This document shows, one piece after another, positions 28,304 through 36,393 of a stretch of 36,685 nucleotides of DNA. Source of the DNA: a virus. Where the stretch lies: positions 1-36,685 of IMG/VR virus record IMGVR_UViG_3300046002_004749; one strand, 5' to 3'. Position numbers and translations under genes: made by a program. The notes beneath the pieces were generated by a model. The model had not been told where the DNA came from. It did no database searches and saw only the letters and a program-made list of their open reading frames with translations. The first letter of the stretch is position 1. Each line of letters begins with the position of its first letter.

Positions 28304-30463
28304 ATGGCATTTTTAAGAAACCCAGTTGTATACGTGCCTGATTTGGCAAATGGTCGGCCAATTGTTGATGGCAAGGTTTACGCATTAGTTGCAGGCACTG
28401 TGCCGCCTATGCACGACTCAGCGATTGATCCGGCAGACTTGTTGACGGTAACGTATAAAAACGAAGCAGGAAACATTGTCGAGCAGCCACAGCCTTTATA
28501 CACAAGCAAAGGCGGTTGTCTGTTTGGCAATTATCCAGACGCGGCAGTTCAATACATGATCACACCGCAAGAATACGTTTACGCGGTTTATAATCGCATC
28601 GGACAGCTTGAGTATTCAGGCTCGACAAGCGCTAGTGATTATGTCGAAACAGCTGCTTTAGCTGCTGTTGGTTCGACCGTATCAATTGCAGGGATGGAAG
28701 CGGCAGATCTTGTCTCGCTAAACAAAGCGGTTAATTGCTTAATGTTTGGCGGTGACGCGACAGGCGTTGCAGATAGCACCGCGGCTATTCAAGCGGCAGT
28801 TAACTATGCAATCGCTAATAACTTGCCATACCTAGAGGCGACAGGCACTTACAAAGTCACAAGCAAAGTAACACTTGGCCGAATGGTGTTTAAAGGCGCT
28901 GGTCACGGCTTATCAGGCGGCGGCACTACTTATGTTCCAACTATTACCGACGGCTCGGCTGCGTTTGAAGTTCCGGCAGGTACTAACTTTTTTGACATTG
29001 GCAATTTCCGCATTGCACCAGCGCTGAGCAAAGCTGATTTTATCAGTGGAGCCATTAACGGCCAAAACTGCATAGGACTAAAAGTTGTTTCAACTTCTAG
29101 CTATGCTGCTCGCTTTAAGATGTCTGACATTCTTGTAACTCTGTGCAAGACTAACTTTGACATTAACGGCTTCATCGGCGTCTTCGATAACGTGTGGTCA
29201 ATCGCTGGCGAAACTGGCTTTAAATTTACCAATATCAATGCCTGTAATTTGCAAATCAAAATTGAAGAATGCCGCAAAGACTTTGAGATCACAAACTCGA
29301 ACGGCTTTGTTTTAGAAAACATGATCTGCGAAGGTGGAGCTTTCCAATCCGGTTTGGTTTCCTCAACTATCGACGGCTGCGCAGGTATCACGCTCAACTC
29401 ACCATATTGGGAGCAGCAGCGCAATAGTGCATTTTTAAAGGTTGGTTTTACAACTCAGTGCTACGGCATAACTATCAACGGTATGACATTGGCGGCAGCT
29501 AATGATGCGGCTAATGATTACAACTTGTCTCTGATGGAGTTTGACAAGGTTGATGGCTTGTTTATCCTTGGCCAATTTTCAACAGGCAACCATCACAACA
29601 GATACACGACAACCGCTAACACTAAAAACATCATTGACAACACTACCGCAAACAGCGTTGACAACTTTGGGCCGCATGACGCGAGCAAGAACTTATCTTG
29701 GGCGCTGAATCACTTCCCGAATCCAAACTTCGACTTATGGTTACGTGGTTGGCCTAATATAACAATTACTCGCGCAACGGTAACGCAAGAGGCAACACTT
29801 GTACGCAAAGGTAAAAACGCCTTGCGTATGACGTTTACCGCAGCTCAGACCTCACCCGCAAACGTGCAGTTCATTTTGAACGATGCTGCATTAACTCCGG
29901 CAGTATTGGCAGGTAAGAACATCAGTTTGTATGCTTGGGTTTGGATCCCAGACACAGCGGATTTCAACGCTAACGACGGCTCAGCGCAGAAAATACAGCC
30001 ATACTTGCAAATTACAACAAACGGCACAGGCGGCACTTCGACAATCAGCGGCACACACCACACGATGCGCGGCCAATGGAACTTGTTTAAAGTCACAGCG
30101 CCAGTTCCAAGCGATTGCACATCGATCACAGCGGCGTTTTACATGGGGCTTGGCTCAGGCTCGTCAAGTGGCGCTGAATACGTTGTTATCGACTCAATGT
30201 ATCTGCTCGAAGGCACACTAGGCCAAACTACGCACATCGTAAATGGTTGGGTTAAAGATGCCTTTGTTAATCCGGTTACTTGTCGCGGCGGTAAGTTAGA
30301 GCAGTATTGCACCAGTGTACCAACTGACGCAGACATGACTTATGAAGTAGGAGATAAGTTTCATCTGCTAACTGTTGCGGCAGGCGGCGCGGCAACTCAA
30401 GTTGTCACGACAGCAGGCACAGGCGCAACTAAAGTTATCAAAGCAATCAACGTGAGTGCATAA
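28304..30463 (+). CDS. Tailspike with head-binding domain and β-helix, 719 aa
   Basis: Residues 1-110 (NGRPIVDGKVYAL, IDPADLLTVTYKNEAGN, QPLYTSKGGCLF) are a second P22-type head-binding domain. At about 145-180 GDATGVADSTAAIQAAVNYA opens a pectate-lyase-like right-handed β-helix to about 440. Residues ~465-640 (NHFPNPNFDLWLRGWPNITI; then YAWVWIPD) look like a carbohydrate-binding-like β-sandwich. This is the likely receptor-binding depolymerase. The ATG at 28304 has AAGGAA and gives the family start; a TTG lies 18 bp upstream. Confidence 0.88.
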   Translation: MAFLRNPVVYVPDLANGRPIVDGKVYALVAGTVPPMHDSAIDPADLLTVTYKNEAGNIVEQPQPLYTSKGGCLFGNYPDAAVQYMITPQEYVYAVYNRIGQLEYSGSTSASDYVETAALAAVGSTVSIAGMEAADLVSLNKAVNCLMFGGDATGVADSTAAIQAAVNYAIANNLPYLEATGTYKVTSKVTLGRMVFKGAGHGLSGGGTTYVPTITDGSAAFEVPAGTNFFDIGNFRIAPALSKADFISGAINGQNCIGLKVVSTSSYAARFKMSDILVTLCKTNFDINGFIGVFDNVWSIAGETGFKFTNINACNLQIKIEECRKDFEITNSNGFVLENMICEGGAFQSGLVSSTIDGCAGITLNSPYWEQQRNSAFLKVGFTTQCYGITINGMTLAAANDAANDYNLSLMEFDKVDGLFILGQFSTGNHHNRYTTTANTKNIIDNTTANSVDNFGPHDASKNLSWALNHFPNPNFDLWLRGWPNITITRATVTQEATLVRKGKNALRMTFTAAQTSPANVQFILNDAALTPAVLAGKNISLYAWVWIPDTADFNANDGSAQKIQPYLQITTNGTGGTSTISGTHHTMRGQWNLFKVTAPVPSDCTSITAAFYMGLGSGSSSGAEYVVIDSMYLLEGTLGQTTHIVNGWVKDAFVNPVTCRGGKLEQYCTSVPTDADMTYEVGDKFHLLTVAAGGAATQVVTTAGTGATKVIKAINVSA

Positions 30464-30464
30464 C

Positions 30465-30851
30465 ATGATCACAATCAAACGCTGGTATCATAACGACTGC
30501 ACTGTTGGACGGCTCACACTGTCCGGCAGTGCTTTTCAGTGTTTTACTTTGGAATTGCCTTGGCTAGAGAATGAAGCGAATGTAAGTTGCATACCTAAAG
30601 GCACTTACAAGGCATTCAAGCGCATCAGTCAGCGCAATGGCTCAGTGTTTGAATTGCGCAACGTGCCGCAGCGCTCAAGCATTCAGTGTCATGGCGGTAA
30701 CTATACTCGGCAGATTCAAGGCTGCATTCTTGTTGGCTCAAGCGTCACATTCTTGGATGCTGATACAATTCCAGATGTAACCAATAGCAAAGATACTTTA
30801 GCAAAACTTCTGGCGTTGTTGCCGGATGAATTTGAGGTGACATTGTTATGA
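30465..30851 (+). CDS. DUF5675 family protein, possible lysis-related
   Basis: 128 residues starting MITIKRWYHNDCTVGRLTLS, with FTLELPW, SCIPKGTYKAFKR, IQCHGGNYTRQIQGCILVG. These match DUF5675 (PF18925). The His-Gly-Gly-Asn...Gly-Cys-Ile segment looks like the HG...S.GC.R active site of L,D-transpeptidase (YkuD) proteins, suggesting a peptidoglycan-related role; this is inference. It is followed with a 4-bp overlap by a holin-like gene. The ATG at 30465 is preferred over a GTG three codons earlier. Confidence 0.75.
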   Translation: MITIKRWYHNDCTVGRLTLSGSAFQCFTLELPWLENEANVSCIPKGTYKAFKRISQRNGSVFELRNVPQRSSIQCHGGNYTRQIQGCILVGSSVTFLDADTIPDVTNSKDTLAKLLALLPDEFEVTLL

Positions 30852-31291
30852 GCCTATTAGACAAAATCACAGACTTCGTTGGCGGCGGATTATTCAAAGA
30901 AGCCAAAGAGCTGATTAAGGATTATTGGCCGCCGGATTTATCGCCGGAGAAGCGAGCAGAGCTTGAAATGCGATTGACTGAAGCTGAACATGAGAAAGAA
31001 ATTAAACTCGCTGAATTGACGCAGGCGCAGCTGCAAACCGAAGCCGACGACAAGAAAAACGCTCGCAGCGAACACAAGCTGTCTTTGATGCCTGCCATGC
31101 TTTCGCTGCTGCTCACATGCTTTATTGCGGGTATCGTTTTCCTGCTGTTTTACGTTGAAATGCCCGAAGGCAGCAAAGAAGTTTTATTTATGCTGCTAGG
31201 TATCGTCGTTAAAGAATGGGGCGGTGCAATGCAATACTGGTTTGGCACAACTCGCGGCAGTGAAGAAAAAACGCGACTGCTTAATAAATAG
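30848..31291 (+). CDS. Holin-like membrane protein, 147 aa
   Basis: An N-terminal amphipathic region (LLDKITDFVGGGLFKEAKEL) and a charged coiled coil (about 35-78) precede two hydrophobic segments, MPAMLSLLLTCFIAGIVFLL and VLFMLLGIVVKEWGGAMQYW. A basic tail follows with YWFGTTRGSEEKTRL. The GGAMQYWFG-S..K ending is common in phage holins of the 3TM/DUF3154 type. It would permeabilise the inner membrane at lysis. It overlaps the DUF5675 gene. Confidence 0.75.
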   Translation: MSLLDKITDFVGGGLFKEAKELIKDYWPPDLSPEKRAELEMRLTEAEHEKEIKLAELTQAQLQTEADDKKNARSEHKLSLMPAMLSLLLTCFIAGIVFLLFYVEMPEGSKEVLFMLLGIVVKEWGGAMQYWFGTTRGSEEKTRLLNK

Positions 31292-31322
31292 CTGCGATAA
31301 TAAATAAAAAGGAGTCAAACCA

Positions 31323-32117
31323 ATGGCAATTACAACACTAGATCAACTAATCGCGGCGCAATCTCAGCGCGTCGGCTATTTAAAAACCGCATCACGTACA
31401 AGCGTTGCCGCAATTCCTTTCAGCGTTTTTGACTTGGCAGGCAATCCAGGCGCGGGCACGTTAGCTGTAGGCAACACAACAACAGGCGTTGTTCCAACTG
31501 ATACAACAACTGGCTACCCGACCATTAACAGCTTCGGTGGTGCGACTGGCTATCTAGCAGGCGTTCAATTTGGATCTTCTGTTGCTTGCCGTATTGCTGT
31601 TTTTGATTGCCTATTCTCAGCAGGTGCTTTTGCGTTTAACGCTGCTGCAACTTTATCAAGTCAGCCAAGTTATTCAGGCCGGGTTTTAGGTGGCACTGAT
31701 TATACAAATACAGAAATTTGGCTTGAATGCGTCACAGCGTTTACTGGCAACCAATCAATTGCAGTGACATACACAAACCAAGACGGCGTTACGGCGCGCA
31801 CTACAGGCACGATTGCGACAGGTGTCGCTCCGACAGTGGGTCGGATGCTTCAGCTTCCATTACAGGCGGGTGACACAGGCGTGCAGAAAATCGAATCAGT
31901 TACCGCTACAATTGCAACTGCTGGCACATTTAACGTGCATGTTATGCGCAGGCTGTGGAATGGCAGGGTGCGCATCAACAACGACGGCGATGCTCACGAT
32001 TTCTTGAAAACTGGTTTAGTTCAGATTTTTGACACTTCAGCCTTGCGCCATGTAATTTATACAGATAGCACATCAACTGGCGTTCCTGAAATTCAGTTTG
32101 AAATAGCGGCGGGCTGA
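31323..32117 (+). CDS. Probable virion surface protein, 264 aa
   Basis: β-rich, low in Lys, high in Thr/Ala/Gly. The N-terminus MAITTLDQLIAAQSQRVGYL and features such as PFSVFDLAGNPGAG, CRIAVFDCLFSAGAF and LPLQAGDTGVQKIESV resemble a family of phage structural proteins of unknown role. It has a strong AAGGAG and opens a set of five genes with the same composition. Decoration or fibre-base protein is the best guess. Confidence 0.6.
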   Translation: MAITTLDQLIAAQSQRVGYLKTASRTSVAAIPFSVFDLAGNPGAGTLAVGNTTTGVVPTDTTTGYPTINSFGGATGYLAGVQFGSSVACRIAVFDCLFSAGAFAFNAAATLSSQPSYSGRVLGGTDYTNTEIWLECVTAFTGNQSIAVTYTNQDGVTARTTGTIATGVAPTVGRMLQLPLQAGDTGVQKIESVTATIATAGTFNVHVMRRLWNGRVRINNDGDAHDFLKTGLVQIFDTSALRHVIYTDSTSTGVPEIQFEIAAG

Positions 32118-32118
32118 T

Positions 32119-32988
32119 ATGAGTGCAAACAACATTGCAGAGACAAGCACAAGCACAGGCACAGGCAACTTCACGCTTGCTGGCGCTTGGTCGCAGTCAG
32201 GCACTTTCAATACCGGAAATTTGACATTCAACAGCTTTTACGGAACGAATCACGTATTCCCATACATGATCCGCGACACTTCCGGCAATTGGGAGAGCGG
32301 TGAAGGTTACTTGAGCGCATCGACTACGCTTGTGCGTCAAAACGTGTTTAATAACTCATTAGGCACAACTGCAAAAATTAACTTTTCAGCAGGTGACAAA
32401 CTTGTTTTTGTGCCAACTGATGCTCGCGGTTACGGCGGACGGATGCTGAATAATGTCAACTGGCAACTGCCAGGCCCGACAGTGGGCATACGGGGCGAGA
32501 TAACGCTCACTGCAAACAGACTTTACATTGTGCCAATCATTGTGCAAGCGCCGATCAAGCTATCATCGATTGGCATTACCGTCACTTTATTAGCCTCAAG
32601 TTCATCAGCTCGCATCGGCCTTTATAACCTGCTAAAACAGCCAGACGGCGGAAACGGTTACGATACCAACTTCACGTTATTAACTGACCTTGGCACTGTC
32701 GATGTTAGCACTACAGGCATCAAGCCAATTACAACAACTTTGAAGCTTGGTCAAGGCGTTTACGGTTTCGCAGTTATCAGTAACGGTGCGCCGAAACTAA
32801 TGGCAGGCGGAACAAACTTGATGGACATGGGCATTTCAGGTAATAGCTATCAATATAATCCTGTATCGTATTGGTACAACGACAACGCACCATCATTCAC
32901 AGCGCTTCCATCAACAACTCGCGGTGATATGCCTGTTATAATGAACTCAGGCGCTCCACAGGTTATGTTCAGAGGTGGCATTCAATGA
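32119..32988 (+). CDS. Probable virion protein, 289 aa
   Basis: Residues 1-110 (ETSTSTGTGNFTLAGAWSQS, FNSFYGTNHVFPYMIRD, GNWESGEGYLSASTTLVR) match a domain frequent in phage structural proteins, where the E.ST.TGTG.. motif is repeated in relatives. The rest is a β-rich domain (PTVGIRGEITLTANRLYIVP). It lies one base after the preceding gene and overlaps the next. Likely part of the virion surface or fibre; role unknown. Confidence 0.65.
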   Translation: MSANNIAETSTSTGTGNFTLAGAWSQSGTFNTGNLTFNSFYGTNHVFPYMIRDTSGNWESGEGYLSASTTLVRQNVFNNSLGTTAKINFSAGDKLVFVPTDARGYGGRMLNNVNWQLPGPTVGIRGEITLTANRLYIVPIIVQAPIKLSSIGITVTLLASSSSARIGLYNLLKQPDGGNGYDTNFTLLTDLGTVDVSTTGIKPITTTLKLGQGVYGFAVISNGAPKLMAGGTNLMDMGISGNSYQYNPVSYWYNDNAPSFTALPSTTRGDMPVIMNSGAPQVMFRGGIQ

Positions 32989-33479
32989 TTAACTACATCG
33001 AGCTTGGCATTGGCTTGCACGAACACTTGGCGAAAGAAGGCGTATTCCTTGAGCAGTCACAAAGCGGCGAATGGCTATCAAACGCAAGCGACGAGCGAGT
33101 AAACAACCTGATCGCAGCGTACAATCCTTGGGGCGCTGAGAAGGCTAAAAAGCTAATCGAGATTAATGATTGGTTTCAGGCTGAAGTGGAAAAACTGACG
33201 GCAGGAACGACACAGGCAGAGCGCGACTCATGGTCGGTGCAAGTTAGCGAGGCGTACGGCTATCGACCAATTTCTATGCTTGCTGCAATGGCTCAGGCTC
33301 GCGGCATTGAAGTCGAAACTCTAGTGATGAAGGTAAAAGCCAAAGCTGAGCTATTTTCTGTGCTGTACGGCAGATTGCAAGGCGCGAAAGATGCGCTAGA
33401 GGATAAAGTTAAAGCTCTACCTGATGTCGGAGAATTGCACCGCTTGCCAGAACTTTGGGCCATTAAATGTACGGGCTAA
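32985..33479 (+). CDS. Tail-fibre-assembly-like protein, 164 aa
   Basis: Residues of about 1-55 form a small α/β region (GEWLSNASDERVNNLIAAYN). The remainder is a helical hairpin (INDWFQAEVEKLTAGTTQAE, then LAAMAQARGIEVETL and VKAKAELFSVLYGRLQGAKD) like that in phage DUF4376 and fibre-chaperone proteins. It sits among virion-surface genes, where such chaperones occur. Medium confidence. Confidence 0.6.
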   Translation: MINYIELGIGLHEHLAKEGVFLEQSQSGEWLSNASDERVNNLIAAYNPWGAEKAKKLIEINDWFQAEVEKLTAGTTQAERDSWSVQVSEAYGYRPISMLAAMAQARGIEVETLVMKVKAKAELFSVLYGRLQGAKDALEDKVKALPDVGELHRLPELWAIKCTG

Positions 33480-34234
33480 GCCATAGTGGTTTAAGTCAGT
33501 CAGGCTCTGTTGGTAATCAGCAACCAGCAGGGCAAGCGTCAACTACAAACATTTGGCGAAGATTTCCAACAGGTAGAATTACAGGCACTAACTTTATCCC
33601 TTGGAATAATGCCGAGCAGATAGTTGATGATTTCTTTGAGGCTCTACCGAGCGAAGGCGCAGTAATATCTGCAACAATGCCGCAAATGACTGTTGCGGTC
33701 TCTGCATCGAAAACAGTGCCTGATTTTAGCTCTGCAATCGCGTTTGCAATGCCTCAGATGTCGGTGGCCATTGCAGCAACTAATGCGGCGGCAGGTGTTA
33801 GCGCTTCTATTGCTTTCACAATGCCGCAAATGTCGGTGTCAGTGGCAGCTAGCAAGACAGTGCCAGTATTCTCGGCTGCTGTCGCTTTTACGATGCCGCA
33901 AATGCAAGTAGCTGCAAGCGCTAGCAAGACTGTACCGACTGTTAACGCTGCGATAGCGGTCACAATGCCTCAAATGAGCGTGGCGGCTGTTGCAAGCGCT
34001 TCCGTTCCGGTGTTTGCATCAACCGTTAACGTTACTATGCCGCAGATGTCGGTTGCCTCGACTGGTGAGGTTGATTTCGGTGTTGCTTCGGTGATTTCGT
34101 TTTCAATGCCACAAATGGTTGTTTACTCGATAGCAACTAATGCGATACCGTCAGAGCCTGAAAGAAGTTTAGCGCCTGCTAAAAATAACAGGTCAGTGCA
34201 TAATAGTATTTTCTTTAACAACACTTATAGATAA
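33467..34234 (+). CDS. 24-residue tandem-repeat protein, 255 aa
   Basis: After a ~70-residue N-terminal domain (RRFPTGRITGTNFIPWNNAE), the protein has six tandem repeats of 23-24 residues beginning MPQM, then a seventh MPQM. A typical unit is MPQMSVSVAASKTVP plus FSAAVAF. The repeats alternate small and hydrophobic residues with Ala, Val, Ser, like a β-solenoid or stacked β-hairpins. The short C-terminal tail is basic. It overlaps the fibre-assembly-like gene by 13 bp. A thin virion fibre or surface filament is plausible; no known family recognised. Confidence 0.7.
   Translation: MYGLSHSGLSQSGSVGNQQPAGQASTTNIWRRFPTGRITGTNFIPWNNAEQIVDDFFEALPSEGAVISATMPQMTVAVSASKTVPDFSSAIAFAMPQMSVAIAATNAAAGVSASIAFTMPQMSVSVAASKTVPVFSAAVAFTMPQMQVAASASKTVPTVNAAIAVTMPQMSVAAVASASVPVFASTVNVTMPQMSVASTGEVDFGVASVISFSMPQMVVYSIATNAIPSEPERSLAPAKNNRSVHNSIFFNNTYR
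33677..34105 (+). repeat. Coding tandem repeat, 72-bp unit (six copies)
   Basis: Units start with the MPQM codons at 33677, 33749, 33821, 33893, 33965 and 34037 (72 bp apart), then 34106 after a 69-bp unit. Codons for the repeated MPQM vary (CCG/CCT/CCA, CAA/CAG), so the repeat has aged and is held at protein level. Units could still recombine to change copy number. Confidence 0.9.
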
Positions 34235-34244
34235 GGGGCTAATC

Positions 34245-34589
34245 ATGCCATCACTTAACACAACAGCACGCGATTACATGGCTAGCTCTATTAGTACAGG
34301 CTGGTCTACTGCAACGCTTACCATATTGGCAGGCGGCACAACTTTAGCAACTCACACGCTGACAGGCTTTGGTGCGCCATCAAGTGGAGTCATTACAGCA
34401 AGCGCGATTGCATCAGCTACGATTGCGGCGACAGGCACAGCAACAAGCGCCACGTTAACGCTATCAGGGCGCACGCTAACTCTGTCAATTGGCACAAGTG
34501 GAACTGAGGTGGTGGTTCCGACATTGAGTTATGTATCGGGCGGCACAAGCTCGATAACTAGCTTAACGATTACTTATCCGGCATCATAA
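34245..34589 (+). CDS. Probable virion β protein, 114 aa
   Basis: Starts MPSLNTTARDYMASSISTGW. It is a Thr/Ser/Ala/Gly-rich β protein with almost no charge, including TLTILAGGTTLATHTLTGFG. It is the last gene of the rightward late unit, with AAGGGG before the ATG and the bidirectional terminator 3 bp after the stop. Related in style to the other four genes of this cluster. Role unknown. Confidence 0.6.
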   Translation: MPSLNTTARDYMASSISTGWSTATLTILAGGTTLATHTLTGFGAPSSGVITASAIASATIAATGTATSATLTLSGRTLTLSIGTSGTEVVVPTLSYVSGGTSSITSLTITYPAS

Positions 34590-34591
34590 GA

Positions 34592-34616
34592 AAAGGCGCA
34601 TCAAGCGCCTTTCTTT
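34592..34616. terminator. Bidirectional terminator between convergent operons
   Basis: An 8-bp perfect stem AAAGGCGC/GCGCCTTT with loop ATCAA has T-rich sequence after it on the plus strand (TTTCTTTAT) and on the minus strand (CCTTTTCTTAT). It lies exactly between the end of the late genes and the end of the leftward operon, whose last stop codon is in the loop. Confidence 0.9.
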
Positions 34617-35053
34617 ATCAATCCGATTTCGTATTTCAATCGGTTATACATCGAGACAGTGACACCGACAACGGCGCAGGCTTCTTTTGTTGTCATGCCA
34701 TCTTTGCATAGCGTATAGACTTGCTTAATCTTTGCGTTTCGCTTCTTCACCGATTCAGAGTAAGTCAGCCCGAGATTACGCTGCGCAGCTCTGACTGTGT
34801 TTGTACACATGCCAAGGCTTGACGCGATAAAGTTTGCTGAATACTTCTGCTGTTTAATCATTTCAAGCAATCGTGCATCTTTGCTGCTGCGCTGATTGTA
34901 TCGCACCTTAACACCCATGGATTCACAGATAGCCACGACCTTAGTCGCTTTAAAGCCGAACTTATTCCCGATAAGACTTGCTGTCATGTTTGACTTTGCA
35001 AGCTCTGCGATCAAGTGTTTGTCTTCCTGAGATACTAGATTTAAATTAACCAT
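34601..35053 (-). CDS. Protein with three helix-turn-helix motifs, 150 aa
   Basis: Three similar helix-turn-helix units follow one another, each ~40 residues: AELAKSNMTASLIGNKFGF (about 16-34), MIKQQKYSANFIASSLGM (about 64-81) and LCKDGMTTKEACAVVGV (about 113-130). Each is followed by a recognition-like helix. The middle linker is basic (RYNQRSSKDAR, KKRNAKIK). It is probably a DNA-binding regulator; the last gene of the leftward operon, ending in the terminator loop. Target unknown. Confidence 0.7.
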   Translation of the reverse strand: MVNLNLVSQEDKHLIAELAKSNMTASLIGNKFGFKATKVVAICESMGVKVRYNQRSSKDARLLEMIKQQKYSANFIASSLGMCTNTVRAAQRNLGLTYSESVKKRNAKIKQVYTLCKDGMTTKEACAVVGVTVSMYNRLKYEIGLIKKGA

Positions 35054-35189
35054 TTACTTTTACCAATTTTGCCGTTGTTTTATGGTGCAGATTGCCTTTT
35101 GCGTCGATCCAGCCCGAGCCGTAGCTTCTCACGGTTACTAGCTCGCCAGTTTTAAGGATGCGAATTACTGCTGTTTTTGGTTGGTTCAT
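35046..35189 (-). CDS. Small hypothetical protein, 47 aa
   Basis: Starts MNQPKTAVIRILKTGELVTV; a small basic β-protein (SYGSGWIDAKG turn, then KTTAKLVKVNG). SH3-like by appearance. It overlaps its neighbours on both sides (4 and 8 bp), consistent with operon coupling. Function unknown. Confidence 0.6.
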   Translation of the reverse strand: MNQPKTAVIRILKTGELVTVRSYGSGWIDAKGNLHHKTTAKLVKVNG

Positions 35190-35557
35190 GCTGCAAGCTC
35201 CGATAGTTCAACAGTTTGCATAGCAACAGGCTGCGCAATCCACTTATTAACGCGCGGCTTATGACCAAAAAACAACTTGCGCACTGAGTAGATAATGCCG
35301 TAATCGACTCCGGTTGCTCGCTTTACTTCGCCCGGCTTTGCGCCTCTGTTGGTAGTTAAGTAATCATAAACCATCCGGCTAGCTGTGCCTTGCTTTGGTT
35401 TATCCTGCACCGGACAGCGGATAGGCTCCGGCGCGATTTCGTTGTACTGAATACGCACTCGCACAACATAATTAAGCGTAGTCGGCACTAGCTCGACGAT
35501 TTGCTTATTTGTCAAGCCTTGCTCGATTGCGGCCATGATTTGGCTTTTGAGGTTCAT
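35186..35557 (-). CDS. Helix-turn-helix / winged-helix protein, 123 aa
   Basis: An N-terminal helix-turn-helix (IMAAIEQGLTNKQIVELVPT; then helix YVVRVRIQYN) is followed by a basic linker. A second DNA-binding-like domain follows at about 59-98 (ASRMVYDYLTTNRGAKPGEV, then ATGVDYGIIYSVRKLF). Similar two-module proteins occur in phage regulatory regions. It is coupled by 4-bp overlaps. Likely a regulator; target unknown. Confidence 0.7.
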   Translation of the reverse strand: MNLKSQIMAAIEQGLTNKQIVELVPTTLNYVVRVRIQYNEIAPEPIRCPVQDKPKQGTASRMVYDYLTTNRGAKPGEVKRATGVDYGIIYSVRKLFFGHKPRVNKWIAQPVAMQTVELSELAA

Positions 35558-35694
35558 TTCGCATCGCCTTGTTTATTGTTTAATTCTTTGCAAATCGGAC
35601 ATTCCTCAGGAATCAGCTTCATCTCTTCCAGCGAAAATATCCAGCCATCTTTTTTAAGTGGATGACCAAGAAGCTTGCATATTAGCTTGATCAT
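35554..35694 (-). CDS. Small zinc-ribbon-like protein, 46 aa
   Basis: MIKLICKLLGHPLKKDGWIF contains Cys6 and His11, and CPIC (Cys32, Cys35) completes a possible zinc site. The short length and GW.F hairpin suit a zinc ribbon. The start and stop overlap adjacent genes by 4 bp. Function unknown. Confidence 0.6.
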   Translation of the reverse strand: MIKLICKLLGHPLKKDGWIFSLEEMKLIPEECPICKELNNKQGDAK

Positions 35695-36017
35695 TTCGAT
35701 CCACCTTGCCGGATTTTGGCGGCGTATTCATCGGCGCGACACTTATCAACAACTCCAGCGTAGTACCTGTCTATAAAGCGCTCGCAAACATCGAAGCAAG
35801 CCAGCCAACCAGCCCGACCAGCCTCGGCGCGGATTTCGGCTAGACATTGCTGCGGCTCTTTAAACACTGCGCTTTCAGCTTCATCTAGCGCTCTATGAAA
35901 GACAGATAATGAAGGTTCATTTCCGGTATTGTTGTAATAACATAGCGCTACACGCTCAATGTGCTTTTGCAGCATTTCAACCTGAGCCGCTAACTCTTCA
36001 TAAGTTGGCTTATTCAT
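35691..36017 (-). CDS. Conserved phage coiled-coil protein, 108 aa
   Basis: MNKPTYEELAAQVEMLQKHI begins a coiled coil. The C-terminal half AEIRAEAGRAGWLACFDVC and DEYAAKIRQGG is a pattern shared by many small early proteins (Ead/Ea22-like) of enterobacterial phages. The ATG at 36017 overlaps the upstream TGA by 4 bp and is preferred over one 15 bp upstream. Function unknown. Confidence 0.7.
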   Translation of the reverse strand: MNKPTYEELAAQVEMLQKHIERVALCYYNNTGNEPSLSVFHRALDEAESAVFKEPQQCLAEIRAEAGRAGWLACFDVCERFIDRYYAGVVDKCRADEYAAKIRQGGSK

Positions 36018-36226
36018 AACTTCCGCTCCCAAATTTCAGCAAATCGTAAAAGTTCACTAACTCCAGGCTTATTCTGCAACATTGCAAACTCGGCATTTTC
36101 TAACAAGTCGCAATCATCTGCGAAACGATAGCCGGAGTCAAAACAGATAGACTCGACGGCTTTGTATAATTCATCTTGGTTGCGAGCCTTGATGATGCTC
36201 GCTTTTGCTTCGGCTAGACCTTTCAT
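36014..36226 (-). CDS. Hypothetical protein, 70 aa
   Basis: Starts MKGLAEAKASIIKARNQDEL. It is helical and acidic, with LLRFAEIWERKL at the end. The ATG at 36226 overlaps the preceding gene (ATGA) and follows a G-rich ribosome site; a TTG upstream is less likely. No family recognised. Confidence 0.6.
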   Translation of the reverse strand: MKGLAEAKASIIKARNQDELYKAVESICFDSGYRFADDCDLLENAEFAMLQNKPGVSELLRFAEIWERKL

Positions 36227-36393
36227 TTCTGCCCCCAAGGCTTATCGTTACCAGTGCGCAGAAACTTCTCAAAGTCTGCACGAATCCGGTCATTCTCTTC
36301 AATCCGGTGCGCATCTTTGCGAGCATCGCGGATAACTGAAGCAATCAAAGCGATTGCAGCGATAACAAAGAAAATTGCTAGTGATGTATTCAT
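36223..36393 (-). CDS. Small membrane-anchored protein, 56 aa
   Basis: Residues 4-21 are hydrophobic (SLAIFFVIAAIALIASVI). The rest is highly charged (RDARKDAHRIEENDRIRADF) and probably helical, ending KPWGQK. This is a single-span protein with a cytoplasmic or periplasmic helix. ATGA overlaps with both neighbours. With the 40-residue gene at 116-238 it forms a pair of small membrane proteins in the distal leftward operon. Function unknown; exclusion is a possibility. Confidence 0.65.
   Translation of the reverse strand: MNTSLAIFFVIAAIALIASVIRDARKDAHRIEENDRIRADFEKFLRTGNDKPWGQK

Noticed and set aside
33677-34105. CRISPR or non-coding minisatellite
   Set aside because: The 72-bp repeat is in frame and conserved at the protein level.
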